Shown: positions 12,436 through 20,781, numbered from the stretch's first letter. The stretch is DNA of 26,278 bases from UBA3064 sp023258775 (GCA_044355655.1 JBIKXS010000043.1:1-26278), one strand, 5' to 3'. Numbers and translations are program-made. Notes: generated by a model from the sequence alone, not told the origin.

Positions 12436-12723
12436 TCATACCAGCACGCCACGGCCAAGATCTGCTGAACGATGTGTTGCGCCTTGCGCTGCCTTTATTG
12501 CTTCAAACATGGCAGCTTCCCCAGCTTGCTTTTGTTCAAGGGCACGCAACACCGGGGCATCAATGCCGCAATCGGCAACCATATCGATAATCGAGACCGT
12601 TTTTGTTTGCCCGGCGCGGATAAGGCGGGCATTCATTTGAGCGCGCTGCGCCCAGTCAGCCCTTAAAGAGGCCATAGAGGCACCCGATCGCAAAAGTGAT
12701 GTGGTAGCTGCCGTTCGCGTCAT
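12436..12723 (-). pseudogene. Phage DEAD/SNF2-type helicase, C-terminal fragment
   Basis: The minus-strand frame ending at 12436 encodes Q-M-N-A-R-L-I-R-A-G-Q-T-K-T-V, resembling helicase motif VI (Q-x-x-x-R-x-x-R-x-G-Q), followed by I-D-M-V-A-D-C-G-I-D and V-L-R-A-L-E-Q-K. This is the normal end of SNF2-like phage helicases. The upstream ATPase domain is absent; the frame runs into terminase sequence on the opposite strand. In relatives the motif VI Gln and Arg contact ATP and DNA. Confidence 0.6.
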
Positions 12724-13773
12724 GGCTTTAAGGTCTACAACGAAGTGATTGCTGCACCAGGTGATGGGCTTATAACCTTTACAGGCATGCAAGATCACAA
12801 TGCTGAATCGATCAAATCACTTGAAGGCTATGGCAGGGCGTGGGTTGAAGAGGCCCAAACGCTTTCTGCACGATCGCTTGCGCTCTTGCGGCCAACCATC
12901 AGGCAAGAGGCTTCTGAGCTTTGGTTTAGCTGGAATCCGAGAAGAAAGACCGATGCCGTGGATCAACTCTTGCGCGGGGCCACACTTCCGACGGGTGCGG
13001 TGGTTGTGCGAGCTAACTGGTCAGACAACCCCAAGTTTCCCTCGGTTCTATCTCAAGAGCGCGAAGACTGTTTGAGCACGAACCATGGCCAATACGATCA
13101 CATCTGGGAAGACGGCTATGCCACCGTGCTTGAAGGCGCTTACTTTGCCAAGGACTTAAACCTTGCACGAGCGCAGGGTCGCATCGGCAAGCTTGCCGCT
13201 GATCCATTGCTCAGAACGAAGCTCTTTTTAGATCTTGGTGGAACGGGAGCAAAAGCCGATGCCTTTGTGATTTGGGTGTGCCAGTTTGTGGGCCGAGAGA
13301 TCCGCGTGCTTAACTACTATGAAGCTGTGGGTCAGCCGTTATCGGCACATCTTGCCTGGCTGCATGCGCAAGACTTGGGCCCAGCTAAAGCTGATATCTG
13401 GCTGCCTCACGATGGTTCGACGCACGATCGCGTGTTTGATGTGTCTTATGAATCAGCGCTTCGCCAGGCGGGCTATTCGGTTGAAGTTATTCCCAATCAG
13501 GGCCGAGGTGCCGCGATGGCACGCATTGAATCGGTGAGACGCTTATTTGGATCGATATGGTTTAACGAGGCAACGACCGCCGCTGGCATTGAAGCACTTG
13601 GCTGGTATCACGAGAAAAAAGATGACGTTCGGATTATCGGGCTCGGACCTGAGCACGATTGGTCTAGCCATGCAGCCGATGCTTTTGGGCTTTTGTGCAT
13701 CACCGCTGAGAATGGTGTCCGGTCTGCAAAGCCAATGGGCTTTAAGCGTAAGGGCAGTGCGATGGCGGTTTGA
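12724..13773 (+). pseudogene. Phage terminase large subunit, N-terminally truncated
   Basis: A long open frame from 12724, whose first possible start is GTG 12745, encodes the last roughly 340 residues of a large terminase that packages phage DNA. Seen are G-M-Q-D-H-N-A-E-S-I-K-S-L-E-G, the Walker B-like A-W-V-E-E-A-Q, F-S-W-N-P-R-R-K-T-D, and the nuclease domain with L-F-L-D-L-G-G (D163 counted from GTG), L-P-H-D-G (D223) and H-A-A-D-A-F-G-L (D312). The ATP-binding Walker A region is missing, cut where the opposite-strand helicase fragment starts. No other packaging or head genes are near. The nuclease half is intact. Confidence 0.85.
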
Positions 13774-13840
13774 AGAGCATGTCGAATTAATGCGATAGGT
13801 TCGTTCATCGTGTTTTGCGATGCAGTAAACTCCGCACGCC

Positions 13841-14239
13841 ATGAGCAATTCCGCGCAACTCCGACGCACTTCAATCATCGCATTGATCGCTATGTTGATG
13901 CTTGCAATCGTGCCCACGATAAGCAAGGTGAACGCTGCCGAGCAAACCATGCCTCACATGGTTGAGCTGTGTACAGCGCAAGGCACAAAGTGGTTCTCCG
14001 ACTCGGGGCTAGGTGGTGCTGCCGCAACTGGACACGATGAAGCTCCAACGTCACTGCATCAACACGGCGACGATTGTCCGTATTGCAGCTTGAGTGCTGC
14101 GAAGTTTCTTATGTCAGCCCCTCAGTCTTTCAGCGCTACTAAAGCGCTTGCGCCCCTTCCATCACTCTTTTATCAGGCCCCTAAGCCTCCTTTCGCCTGG
14201 GCGCATTCGCGTTCAAGGGCACCGCCTTCAGCGACGTAA
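13841..14239 (+). CDS. DUF2946-family secreted protein
   Basis: A 132-residue protein with an N-terminal signal (I-I-A-L-I-A-M-L-M-L-A-I-V-P-T), then M-V-E-L-C-T-A-Q-G-T-K-W and H-Q-H-G-D-D-C-P-Y-C-S-L. E-L-C-T-x-x-G and H-x-x-x-x-C-P-Y-C are the DUF2946 hallmarks and probable copper ligands in the periplasm. Downstream in this orientation such genes are usually followed by a copper TonB receptor; here only a signal-peptide stub follows. It is the second DUF2946 protein in the window and probably belonged to the same locus as the gene at 9481 before phage and TA insertion. Confidence 0.8.
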   Translation: MSNSAQLRRTSIIALIAMLMLAIVPTISKVNAAEQTMPHMVELCTAQGTKWFSDSGLGGAAATGHDEAPTSLHQHGDDCPYCSLSAAKFLMSAPQSFSATKALAPLPSLFYQAPKPPFAWAHSRSRAPPSAT

Positions 14240-14269
14240 ATCACTGTTCACCGGAAGGTGAGTCATATT

Positions 14270-14288
14270 TGCAGAAGAGTTTTCTGCA
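14270..14288 (+). promoter_or_regulatory. Hairpin upstream of the signal-peptide stub
   Basis: TGCAGAA (14270-14276) and TTCTGCA (14282-14288) form a 7-bp stem with a 5-base loop in the leader between the DUF2946 gene and the next ATG. There is no T-run, so it is not a classical terminator; it may be an operator or leader structure. Confidence 0.3.
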
Positions 14289-14317
14289 GAACGTTTACGC
14301 ATTCTGAAAGGTAGAAA

Positions 14318-14455
14318 ATGCAATCAAATACGGCACGCGCAACCTTGCGCATGAATAAGCTTGCGCTCGCATTTGCCTCGGGCTTTGTATCGGTTGGCGT
14401 GAGATCTCATTTTGTCGACGAGTCAGTGAAATCATGCCGCAGAGTGGCACATTGA
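14318..14455 (+). pseudogene. Signal-peptide stub, probably of a TonB-dependent copper receptor
   Basis: ATG 14318, preceded by GAAAGGTAG, starts a 45-residue frame. It reads M-Q-S-N-T-A-R, a basic region, then a hydrophobic signal core (L-A-L-A-F-A-S-G-F-V-S-V-G), after which the sequence becomes non-hydrophobic and stops at 14455. It looks like the start of an exported protein cut off at about codon 29. In related copper loci a DUF2946 gene is followed by a TonB-dependent receptor, so that is the likely origin, but no receptor sequence remains to prove it. Confidence 0.45.
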
Positions 14456-14471
14456 AACGGGCCCTATAAAA

Positions 14472-14502
14472 TAACGCTTTTCGTTATTAACGACGTACGT
14501 TA
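14472..14502 (+). promoter_or_regulatory. Double HigA operator TAACG-N5-CGTTA
   Basis: Two palindromes of the same form, TAACG-N5-CGTTA, lie at 14472-14486 and 14488-14502, with centres 16 bp apart, ending 10 bp before the higB start. Paired operators of this type are expected for autorepression by dimeric HigA. The identical half-sites make coincidence unlikely. Confidence 0.7.
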
Positions 14503-14512
14503 TTATTCGCGG

Positions 14513-14791
14513 ATGATCGCAAGCTTTCACTGCAGCGACACGCAGGCTCTTTTCGAAGGGCGGCGAGTCAAGCGCTTTATCAATATAGAAGCTGTTGCCC
14601 TGCGAAAGCTGCAGCAACTTCACGCGGCCACGTCTTTAGACTTTCTGCGAGTGCCCCCAGGTAATCAGTTGGAAGCTCTTAAGCGCGATCGACTTGGCCA
14701 GCACAGCATACGCATCAGTGGGCAATGGCGCCTATGCTTCGTCTGGGTAGAAGGACAAGCCCAGCGGGTCGAAATCGTTGACTACCACTGA
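14513..14791 (+). CDS. higB: HigB toxin (RelE superfamily, mRNA interferase)
   Basis: A 92-residue protein of the classical HigB family: M-I-A-S-F-H-C-S-D-T-Q-A-L-F at the start, then A-L-R-K-L-Q-Q-L-H-A-A, P-P-G-N-Q-L-E-A-L and the conserved I-R-I-S-G-Q-W-R-L-C-F-x-W and E-I-V-D-Y-H end. HigB cleaves mRNA on the ribosome. This subfamily is distinct from the short killer proteins at 8149 and 11441. It precedes its antitoxin gene by 19 bp and has two palindromic operators just upstream. The pair looks intact. Confidence 0.92.
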   Translation: MIASFHCSDTQALFEGRRVKRFINIEAVALRKLQQLHAATSLDFLRVPPGNQLEALKRDRLGQHSIRISGQWRLCFVWVEGQAQRVEIVDYH

Positions 14792-14810
14792 CCAATATAG
14801 GAGTTTTGCC

Positions 14811-15116
14811 ATGGCGCATCGACAGGTTCCTTTAGCTCATCCCGGCGTTATCCTGCTGGAGGACTGGCTCAAGCCAATGGGAATCAGCCAGTACGCCTTG
14901 GCTCGGGCCATTGATGTGCCTCCTCGGCGCATCAACGAAATCGTGAAAGGCCTGAGGGGCATCACGGTAGACACCGCACTGCGCCTGGGGGCCTTCTTTG
15001 GTACGGACGCGCAAAGCTGGGTTAATTTGCAATCGCACTATGACACCGAGGTTGCTCGTGAGGCTATGGCGAGCACGATTGCGCGCATCAAGCGCTTTGA
15101 GTCCGCACAGGTGTGA
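14811..15116 (+). CDS. higA: HigA antitoxin (XRE family)
   Basis: A 101-residue antitoxin. The frame opens at 14778 inside higB, but ATG 14811 has TAGGAG nine bases ahead and is where family homology begins (H-P-G-V-I-L-L-E-D-W-L-K-P-M-G-I-S). The helix-turn-helix reads Q-Y-A-L-A-R-A-I-D-V-P-P-R-R-I-N-E-I-V-K-G, with a G-I-T-V-D-T-A-L-R-L segment, all typical of HigA/VapI-type antitoxins. It would neutralise the HigB encoded just before it and bind the TAACG-N5-CGTTA operators. Confidence 0.92.
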   Translation: MAHRQVPLAHPGVILLEDWLKPMGISQYALARAIDVPPRRINEIVKGLRGITVDTALRLGAFFGTDAQSWVNLQSHYDTEVAREAMASTIARIKRFESAQV

Positions 15117-15279
15117 TCGGCCTCGACTCTCCGATATGGAGTGAGGCAACTCGCCAGCTATCACGAAGACAGTTGCCTGGGCATTGATGTGGGCTTGCCA
15201 GCGATTCGTAATTAGATTTTGCGTTTTACGTTTCGCGCGCTAGGGTTTGGGCCTAGTGACTACTTTAACCGTGCCAGCG

Positions 15280-16524
15280 ATGAACGATGCCTCTGCAAAG
15301 CGCCTCATAGCTATCGTTTGTGCTGCGCAGGCGCTTGTCCAAATCGGGGCATTTTTTTGGCCCGCTTTGCTTCCCTCGATGATGCTCAGGTGGGAACTTT
15401 CGAACAGCGATGCAGGCTGGATCACAGGGATCTTTTACGCAGCCTACATGGTGATCGTTCCTCTGCTTGTAACACTCACAGACCGTGTTGACCCAAGAGC
15501 TGTCTACTTGTTTGGCGTTGCCTGCACCATCGTAGCCCACTCGCTTTTCGGCCTTGCTGCCGAGGGTTTCTGGTCAGCACTTGTCTTGCGAGCGCTTGCC
15601 GGTGTTGGATGGGCAGGCACTTATATGACTGGACTGAAGCTACTGGTCGATATCGTTGATAAAAAAATTATGTCGCGGGCGGTCACAGGCCACGCGGCAA
15701 GTATCGGGATTTCCGGGGCAATCTCGTTTGCATGTGCCGATCTCCTTGCCAAGCATTTCGGGTGGGCGGGAGCCTTTATCCTGGCTGGGAGCAGCGCGTT
15801 GACTGCATGGCTCCTTGTTGTTACGAGCGTGCCTAAGGCTCCAGACAAAGTGAGATCGGTCAAGCTTGATTGGTTCGACTTTCGGCCGGTTATTGCCAAC
15901 CGCTCATCGATGGCGTACGCGATTGCATATTGCGCGCACACCCTCGAGATGAATGCACTACGAGGCTGGGGGGTCGCTTTCCTGACATTTGTTGCCGCGC
16001 ACGCCGATGCCAGTGATGGGGTGCCGCTGCTTACACCAACGACCGTGCTAACGCTTCTTGGCATAGTGGGCACTGTAGCGAGTGTTCTTGGCAATGAAGC
16101 GTCGATCCGGGTTGGTCGCCGTAATCTGATTATGGTTGCTATGTTGTGTTCTGCTTTTTGTGCAACCAGCCTTGGATTTATGGGTTCCCATTCGTATGTG
16201 CTTGCGGTTGCGTTAATGCTTTTGTATGGATTCATTGTGTGGTTGGACTCGTCCTCGCTCACGGCAGGTGCTGCTGGCACGGCCGATCCTCAGCGTCGTG
16301 GAGCAACACTCGCTGTTCATTCAACCCTTGGATACGCGGGCGGCTTTGTTGGACCGTTGATCATTGGTTGGACACTTGACTTGAGCGGCGGAAAGTCGCC
16401 AACTTCGTGGGGCCTGTCGTTTTTACTAATAGCCATTTGCTCGCTCGTGGCCATGGTGATCTTTATAGCATTACGACCACGTGAGCTCGCAGGTGAGGGA
16501 GACAAAGCCAGCGGATCGAGCTAA
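15280..16524 (+). CDS. MFS transporter
   Basis: A 414-residue major facilitator superfamily permease with about twelve hydrophobic segments. The first loop shows D-A-G-W-I-T-G-I-F-Y-A-A-Y and then V-T-L-T-D-R-V-D-P-R, the usual D-R between helices 2 and 3; a long loop divides the two halves near residue 200. ATG 15280 is chosen because homology starts there; GTG 15256, with AGGG upstream, and TTG 15247 are alternatives. The substrate is not predictable; relatives in Bordetella-like bacteria move organic anions. It ends about 58 bp from a convergent Bug-type binding-protein gene, so the two units are separately transcribed but may serve related uptake. Confidence 0.85.
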   Translation: MNDASAKRLIAIVCAAQALVQIGAFFWPALLPSMMLRWELSNSDAGWITGIFYAAYMVIVPLLVTLTDRVDPRAVYLFGVACTIVAHSLFGLAAEGFWSALVLRALAGVGWAGTYMTGLKLLVDIVDKKIMSRAVTGHAASIGISGAISFACADLLAKHFGWAGAFILAGSSALTAWLLVVTSVPKAPDKVRSVKLDWFDFRPVIANRSSMAYAIAYCAHTLEMNALRGWGVAFLTFVAAHADASDGVPLLTPTTVLTLLGIVGTVASVLGNEASIRVGRRNLIMVAMLCSAFCATSLGFMGSHSYVLAVALMLLYGFIVWLDSSSLTAGAAGTADPQRRGATLAVHSTLGYAGGFVGPLIIGWTLDLSGGKSPTSWGLSFLLIAICSLVAMVIFIALRPRELAGEGDKASGSS

Positions 16525-16581
16525 ATGCGGATATTGGCTGGTCTCGGGCCATCCTCACCTTATATCATCGATAAGCCTTTG

Positions 16582-17568
16582 CTATGCAGCCAGCTGTAGC
16601 TTGCGGTCTCGTATCACTTTGGACCACTTATCGCTTTCTGCCTTTACAAATTCAGCAAACTCTTTCGCTTGCCGTGGCATAACTTCAGACCCTGCCGAAG
16701 CAAATTTCGACTTCACATCCGGCATTGCAAGTACCTTTGCCAATTCCTTTGAGAGCCGTTCAACGATGTCACGAGGAAGCCCGGCAGGGCCCACAAGGCC
16801 CTGAAAGCCTGATGCTTCCATGCCATGCAATCCGAGCTCTTTCACTGTCGGTGTATCGGGCAGGCTCGAGTCACGTTTGGCTGAAGTAACCGCGAGCGCT
16901 CTGAGTTTTCCGCCCTTGATTTGCTGCAGCAACACTGTACCTGCATCGATCAACAGATGCGTTTGACCCGCAATGAGGTCTTGTACGGCAGGTGCGCTTC
17001 CTTTATATGGAACATGAGTGATATCAAGATTTGCAACGGCGTTCAGTAACTCGCCATTGAGGTGAGTCGATGAGCCTACCCCGCCGCTTGCGTAATTTGC
17101 CTTAGAACGATTTGATCGGGCCCAATCGATAAATTCACGTAGGTCCTTTGCAGGGTGGTCAAATCTTGTTGCTGCAATGTAGCCTGCTTCTGCAATCTGG
17201 CCGATGTAAGTGAATTGTCGAATAGGATCGTAGGGTTGTTTGGCTTGGAGAAAGGGCGCAATCGCAAATGGGCCTGTATTTGCAATTAATAAACTATAAC
17301 CATCCGCAGCCGCGCGGCTCAGTTCGCCAGCAGCGATGACACCGCCTGCGCCAGGCTTATACTCCACGGCGATCGGCTGTCCAAGGCCTGCTTCAAGACC
17401 CGGTTGAATGGTTCGCGCAGTAAAGTCAATACCCCCGCCAGGAGGAAATCCAACGATTAGGCGAAGCGGTCGTGTTGGAAAGTTTTGCGCGCTAGCACTT
17501 TGTATTTGCCCTATCGTGAGACCACTTCCGGTAAGACTTAACTTTTCAAGGAACGATCTACGTTTCAT
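16582..17568 (-). CDS. Bug/TctC-type periplasmic solute-binding protein
   Basis: A 328-residue secreted protein. The start at 17568 has AAGGTAG upstream and gives M-K-R-R-S-F-L-E-K-L-S-L, a twin-arginine-like or ordinary signal ending near A-S-A-Q. The mature part shows F-P-T-R-P-L-R-L-I-V-G-F-P-P-G-G-G-I-D-F, Y-K-P-G-A-G-G and H-V-P-Y-K-G-S-A-P-A, the signatures of tripartite tricarboxylate transporter receptors. It would bind an organic acid or amide in the periplasm. There are no TctA/TctB membrane genes here, as is usual for orphan Bug genes in Burkholderiales. A paralogue lies 53 bp upstream in the same direction. Confidence 0.92.
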   Translation of the reverse strand: MKRRSFLEKLSLTGSGLTIGQIQSASAQNFPTRPLRLIVGFPPGGGIDFTARTIQPGLEAGLGQPIAVEYKPGAGGVIAAGELSRAAADGYSLLIANTGPFAIAPFLQAKQPYDPIRQFTYIGQIAEAGYIAATRFDHPAKDLREFIDWARSNRSKANYASGGVGSSTHLNGELLNAVANLDITHVPYKGSAPAVQDLIAGQTHLLIDAGTVLLQQIKGGKLRALAVTSAKRDSSLPDTPTVKELGLHGMEASGFQGLVGPAGLPRDIVERLSKELAKVLAMPDVKSKFASAGSEVMPRQAKEFAEFVKAESDKWSKVIRDRKLQLAA

Positions 17569-17621
17569 ATCTACCTTTTCTCCACGTAAGCCATAAATAT
17601 CACCCTGCATCATCAACAAGA

Positions 17622-18629
17622 TCAATCAATCTTTGCTCCAGAACGCTGAACGGCTTGAGCCCAGCGCGGTGTTTCTTGCGCAATGAATCGATGAAAATCA
17701 TCGAAGCCAAGAAATGCCGGGTTGGCACCTTGGGCAATCATTTTGTCCCGAATTTCGGGCGTATTAAGTACCTGTTTAAAGGCTTCACTTAGTCGCTGAA
17801 CCACCTCGCGAGGCGTCGCGATCGGCGCGAGAAATCCATAGAAGCCGACGACCTCAAAATCCTTGATCCCTGACTCCATGGCAGTTGGGACATCCGGTAG
17901 CGCTGGATTACGCTCCCGGCTTGTGACAGCAAGTGCTCGGACTCGTCCTTGCTTGTGGTACATCGCCGCCTGCGGTATCGACTCTGCCATAAACTGCACC
18001 TGGCCTGCTATTAAGTCTGCAAATGCCGGCGCGCTGCCACGGTAGGGTATGTGAACCATGAAGGTACCGGTCGCAGTTTTAAATATTTCAGGAACGAGAT
18101 GACTTATCCCGCCGTTACCAGCTGAACCGTAATTGACTTTTCCAGGTCTAGCCTTCAAGTAGGCCAAGAATTCAGGGAGTGTTTGGACAGGCACTGATGG
18201 GTTGACCAATAAGGCCAAGGGTTGCATGGCTGTTCGAGCGATCGGCACAAAATCACGCAAGGTTGCATAAGGCAACTTACCGTAGACGGCAGGATTAATC
18301 ACCATCACACCAGTATTTGCCAGCATGATGGTATGACCGTCGGGATTTGCGCGCATAACCTCTTGTGCGCCAACGGTACCACCTGCTCCCGCTTTATAGT
18401 CTATTAAGACCGTCTGCCCAAGGATTTGCCCCAGACGATCAGCAAGCAGTCGAGCGTGCAAATCAAGGGGGCCTCCGGCGGGAAACCCGATCACGATTTT
18501 GATCGGCCGAGTTGGAAAGCTTTGCGCTTGGGCGAGGTTCGTGTTTAAGCCCACGCCAGCGGCTGCAATTGCAGCAACGAGAGTTCGCCGGATAGGGTCG
18601 CTAGGACTTAATCTGTTTAAATGCACCAT
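17622..18629 (-). CDS. Bug/TctC-type periplasmic solute-binding protein, second copy
   Basis: A 335-residue paralogue of the downstream gene. It has a signal peptide with an Ala-rich core ending near A-Q-A-Q, then F-P-T-R-P-I-K-I-V-I-G-F-P-A-G-G-P-L-D, Y-K-A-G-A-G-G and H-I-P-Y-R-G-S-A-P-A. Family length is normal. The ATG at 18629 has an A/G-rich leader with GAAGTAG. With the neighbour it forms a two-gene unit; the two proteins are clearly diverged, so they probably bind different ligands. Immediately upstream the DNA turns into a transposase remnant, so the native promoter may have been replaced. Confidence 0.92.
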   Translation of the reverse strand: MVHLNRLSPSDPIRRTLVAAIAAAGVGLNTNLAQAQSFPTRPIKIVIGFPAGGPLDLHARLLADRLGQILGQTVLIDYKAGAGGTVGAQEVMRANPDGHTIMLANTGVMVINPAVYGKLPYATLRDFVPIARTAMQPLALLVNPSVPVQTLPEFLAYLKARPGKVNYGSAGNGGISHLVPEIFKTATGTFMVHIPYRGSAPAFADLIAGQVQFMAESIPQAAMYHKQGRVRALAVTSRERNPALPDVPTAMESGIKDFEVVGFYGFLAPIATPREVVQRLSEAFKQVLNTPEIRDKMIAQGANPAFLGFDDFHRFIAQETPRWAQAVQRSGAKID

Positions 18630-19038
18630 ATGGTTCTACTTCTTTCAGTATCAATTTCTGGCTGATGTTTCGCTGCGCCCAATCGAACAGGTTAATGAGA
18701 TAAGGGCCGACTAGACGTCGGTATCGTATATCTCCGCTAGGTGTCTGAATCACATGCGCCGTCATGCCACGGGCATACAGAGACACAATCTTCGCATCAA
18801 AGCCCGACCAACGGGTCTGGAACTTGGCCCTGCTCGGCCAACTTCATGGTCAACTGCTTCAAAAGGCTGTTCTCGCCAACAGCTTGTCGAGGCTCTTTAA
18901 AGATTGCACACTACTGGAGCGATCGATCGCACGTTTGAAAGTGAGCGATAAAGATGAATTCACCTGTTAGGGGCAGAGCACGTACCGTGGTCTGAAAAAT
19001 TTGACGTTTTCGCTTGCGAACTCGCCTGAGGGGAATTT
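18630..19038. other. Intergenic region with transposase remnant
   Basis: This 409 bp gap holds an IS256-type transposase remnant at 18745-18877. Downstream of it on the minus strand is a short open frame of unknown origin (I-R-Y-R-R-L-V-G-P-Y-L-I-N-L-F-D-W) running into the Bug gene start. The UshA-like gene's ribosome binding site GAGGGG is at 19027-19032. Nothing else was recognised. Confidence 0.55.
18745..18877 (-). mobile_element. IS256-family transposase remnant
   Basis: On the minus strand two pieces of an IS256-type transposase are fused out of frame. The first is G-E-N-S-L-L-K-Q-L-T-M-K-L-A-E-Q from the N-terminal region; the second is Q-T-R-W-S-G-F-D-A-K-I-V-S-L-Y-A-R-G-M-T, the well conserved block before the helix-turn-helix. 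About 150 bp between them and all of the catalytic D-D-E domain are missing. The remnant is dead. It marks an old insertion ahead of the Bug genes. Confidence 0.75.
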
Positions 19039-20781
19039 GTGGGAAGAAAAGGTAGTGTTTGCTTGGGCAGGGTGCATTGTTTGAGCTATCAACTGGCTAG
19101 CCTGATGAGTCGTTTGGGAAGTACTTTGATCGGCTTGCTTGCCCTTGGAACAATCCTTGTGCCCGGGTCAAGCTTAGCTGATGATGTCACTGGGTCGAAG
19201 TCGGTCGAAGTAAAAATCATTGCAATCAATGATTTTCATGGGAACTTAAAGCCCCCCTTCGGCGGGCTTAGGATTCGTAACCCACTTGATTCGGCAAGCC
19301 GCGTGCAAATCCGTGCAGGCGGTGCCGAACATTTAGCCACCGCGGTCGCTCGGCTGCGGACAAGAAACCCTCACAGCGTTTTTGTTGGTGCAGGGGATCT
19401 AATTGGCGCCACACCACTTCTTTCAGCCTTGTTCAACGATGAACCAAGCATTGAATCCTTAAACCTTATGGGTTTGAGTATCTCAGCGGTAGGTAACCAC
19501 GAATTCGACAGAGGACTGGGTGAACTGTTGCGATTACAAGGTGGTGGATGTCACCCCACCAAGGGTTGCCAGGGGCCGAAGCCATTTGAGGGAGCACGCT
19601 TTCAATACTTGGCCGCGAGTACTGTTGAAGAGAACACCGGGAGAACAATACTACCTGCCTACGCTGTTCGCTATTTCGAAGGCATTCCAGTTGCCTTCAT
19701 TGGATTGACACTCGCAGCCACGCCCTCAATAGTGACGCCAAGTTCGGTTCTTGGTTTGCGCTTTTTAGATGAAGCAAGCACTGTCAATAACTTATTACCA
19801 AGCCTTCGGGATCAAGGAATCTATGCCTATGTAGTGCTCATCCACGAGGGTGGCGTTCCAACCGGAGACTATGACGACTGTCAAGGAATAAGTGGGCCAA
19901 TTGTTGATATCGTTAATAGAATAGATACCAGTGTGAAATTGGTCATTAGCGGCCATACGCACCACGCTTACAACTGCCTTATTGAGGGTAAGCGGGTCAC
20001 GAGTGCGGATAAATACGGAACGATGCTCACTGATATTGATATCGAAATCGATCGTGTTACGAAAAAAATCGTAACAGTTAACGCTAACAATATGATCATC
20101 AGGCCTGAATTGTTTGAGAAGGATGCTCGGCAAAGCGAGTTGATTCAGGCTTATGAGCTACTGGCAGAGCCTCTTTCTAAGCGTGTTGTGGCTCGACTGA
20201 ATCGTGCAGTTTTAGCGGATGTTGATGCTAAAGGTGAGTCGGCGCTTGGCAGATTGATCGCAGATGCACAGCTTGCTGCGACGCAAAGCATCGACCAGGG
20301 TGGCGCTCAGATCGCATTTATGAACCTCGGGGGCGTGCGGGCCCCGCTGATTCCTCAGGCAAATGGAGATTTACGTTACGAAGATCTGTTTGCTGCTCAG
20401 CCTTTTTATAACAATCTTGTGACGATGACGTTAACAGGTGCGCAAATTATCGAGTTGCTTGAGCTTCAATGGCAGGTTGACCGTCCGGTACGATTGCTTA
20501 TTCCTTCAAAGGGTTTCGCCTATCGCTGGGATCAGACACAAAAGCCTGGCAAACGTATCGTTAGCGCAAGTGTGTCTTTGAACAAGAAGCCGATTGAATC
20601 TAGTAGTACGTACCGAGTTACGGTGAATTCTTTTTTGGCTGATGGTGGCGAGAATTTTCAAGTGTTACGTAAGGGAACTCATCGTCTAACTGGAGTCATG
20701 GATTTGGAAGCGCTAGAGCTTTTTCTAGCACGCAATCCACCAATCGACCATGAGCCACGAGTACTTCTCAATAATCGGTGA
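19039..20781 (+). CDS. Secreted metallophosphoesterase, UshA/5'-nucleotidase family
   Basis: A 580-residue exported enzyme with both family domains. The N-terminal calcineurin-like domain has N-D-F-H-G-N (D65, H67), G-A-G-D-L-I-G (D120), G-N-H-E-F-D (N153, H154), L-I-H-E-G-G and S-G-H-T-H-H, the full two-metal site. The C-terminal substrate-binding domain has A-F-M-N-L-G-G-V-R and F-L-A-D-G-G-E-N-F. It would hydrolyse nucleotides or similar phosphate esters in the periplasm, scavenging phosphate and nucleosides. GTG 19039 has GAGGGG seven bases ahead, the best site; ATG 19105 would give a cleaner signal peptide. Both put an L-A-L-G-T-I-L-V-P-G-S-S-L-A cleavage region at 35-47. Confidence 0.92.
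   Translation: MGRKGSVCLGRVHCLSYQLASLMSRLGSTLIGLLALGTILVPGSSLADDVTGSKSVEVKIIAINDFHGNLKPPFGGLRIRNPLDSASRVQIRAGGAEHLATAVARLRTRNPHSVFVGAGDLIGATPLLSALFNDEPSIESLNLMGLSISAVGNHEFDRGLGELLRLQGGGCHPTKGCQGPKPFEGARFQYLAASTVEENTGRTILPAYAVRYFEGIPVAFIGLTLAATPSIVTPSSVLGLRFLDEASTVNNLLPSLRDQGIYAYVVLIHEGGVPTGDYDDCQGISGPIVDIVNRIDTSVKLVISGHTHHAYNCLIEGKRVTSADKYGTMLTDIDIEIDRVTKKIVTVNANNMIIRPELFEKDARQSELIQAYELLAEPLSKRVVARLNRAVLADVDAKGESALGRLIADAQLAATQSIDQGGAQIAFMNLGGVRAPLIPQANGDLRYEDLFAAQPFYNNLVTMTLTGAQIIELLELQWQVDRPVRLLIPSKGFAYRWDQTQKPGKRIVSASVSLNKKPIESSSTYRVTVNSFLADGGENFQVLRKGTHRLTGVMDLEALELFLARNPPIDHEPRVLLNNR

Noticed and set aside
13543..13950. 135-codon minus-strand ORF
   Set aside because: It spans the end of the terminase and the DUF2946 signal region on the opposite strand; no domain is visible.
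15621..16280. 219-codon minus-strand ORF
   Set aside because: It is antisense to the MFS transporter and lacks recognisable domains or a good start.
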